From contig CAYRDY010000119.1 of the NCBI GenBank assembly GCA_964423195.1, forward strand, positions 1-5,196: a stretch of DNA of 5,196 nt, given 5' to 3'. The notes under the pieces are model-generated. The model saw only the letters and a program-made list of their open reading frames with translations, had not been told where the DNA came from and made no database searches. Positions 5,176 through 5,196 of the stretch are shown here, in pieces; within the stretch, counting starts at the first letter, position 1; the number at the start of each line of letters is the position of its first letter. Made by a program: the position numbers and the translations under genes. The stretch comes from CAKRHR01 sp964423195 (GTDB lineage: Bacteria; Bacillota; Clostridia; Lachnospirales; Lachnospiraceae).

Positions 5176-5196
5176 GATCAATTCCTCCTTTTAGAT

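Overview
The window looks like a chromosomal piece of a moderately GC-rich member of the Firmicutes, most likely a clostridium of the Lachnospiraceae or a related gut group. The grounds are strong AGGAGG-type ribosome binding sites, a YmfI-like reductase, a GreA-type factor, a Cys-form SelD and a single WXG100 protein. Placement below class level is inference. I see no mobile element, CRISPR array, tRNA or rRNA.

Left part, + strand (1-2275): the last codons of an unidentified gene overlap by ATGA the start of a short-chain dehydrogenase whose motifs best match YmfI, the reductase that finishes the 5-aminopentanol modification of elongation factor P. After a leader of about 157 nt holding a 10-nt direct repeat and two hairpins comes a MATE-family multidrug/sodium antiporter with its own strong Shine-Dalgarno site.

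Middle (2276-2385): a 46-nt, GC-rich, almost perfect hairpin separates the convergent + and - gene groups.

Right part, - strand (5175 down to 2386): a WXG100 (EsxA-like) gene followed by a clear Rho-independent terminator; then a near-consensus sigma-A promoter (TTGACG-17-TATAAT) enclosed by a 14-nt inverted repeat; a roughly 140-nt leader with a possible 13-codon leader peptide (MQCINCGREKDRY); a small FMN nitroreductase; selD (selenophosphate synthetase); and a GreA/GreB-family elongation factor. Nitroreductase, selD and greA run in one direction with gaps of 111 and 47 nt and no convincing terminator between them, so they may form one transcription unit with a redox/selenium flavour.

Most of the window is ordinary housekeeping and accessory metabolism. 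The most worthwhile signals are the operator-like dyad around the nitroreductase promoter, the CxxC leader ORF that lies in frame with the nitroreductase across a UGA beside selD, and the structured MATE leader. None is proven by sequence alone.
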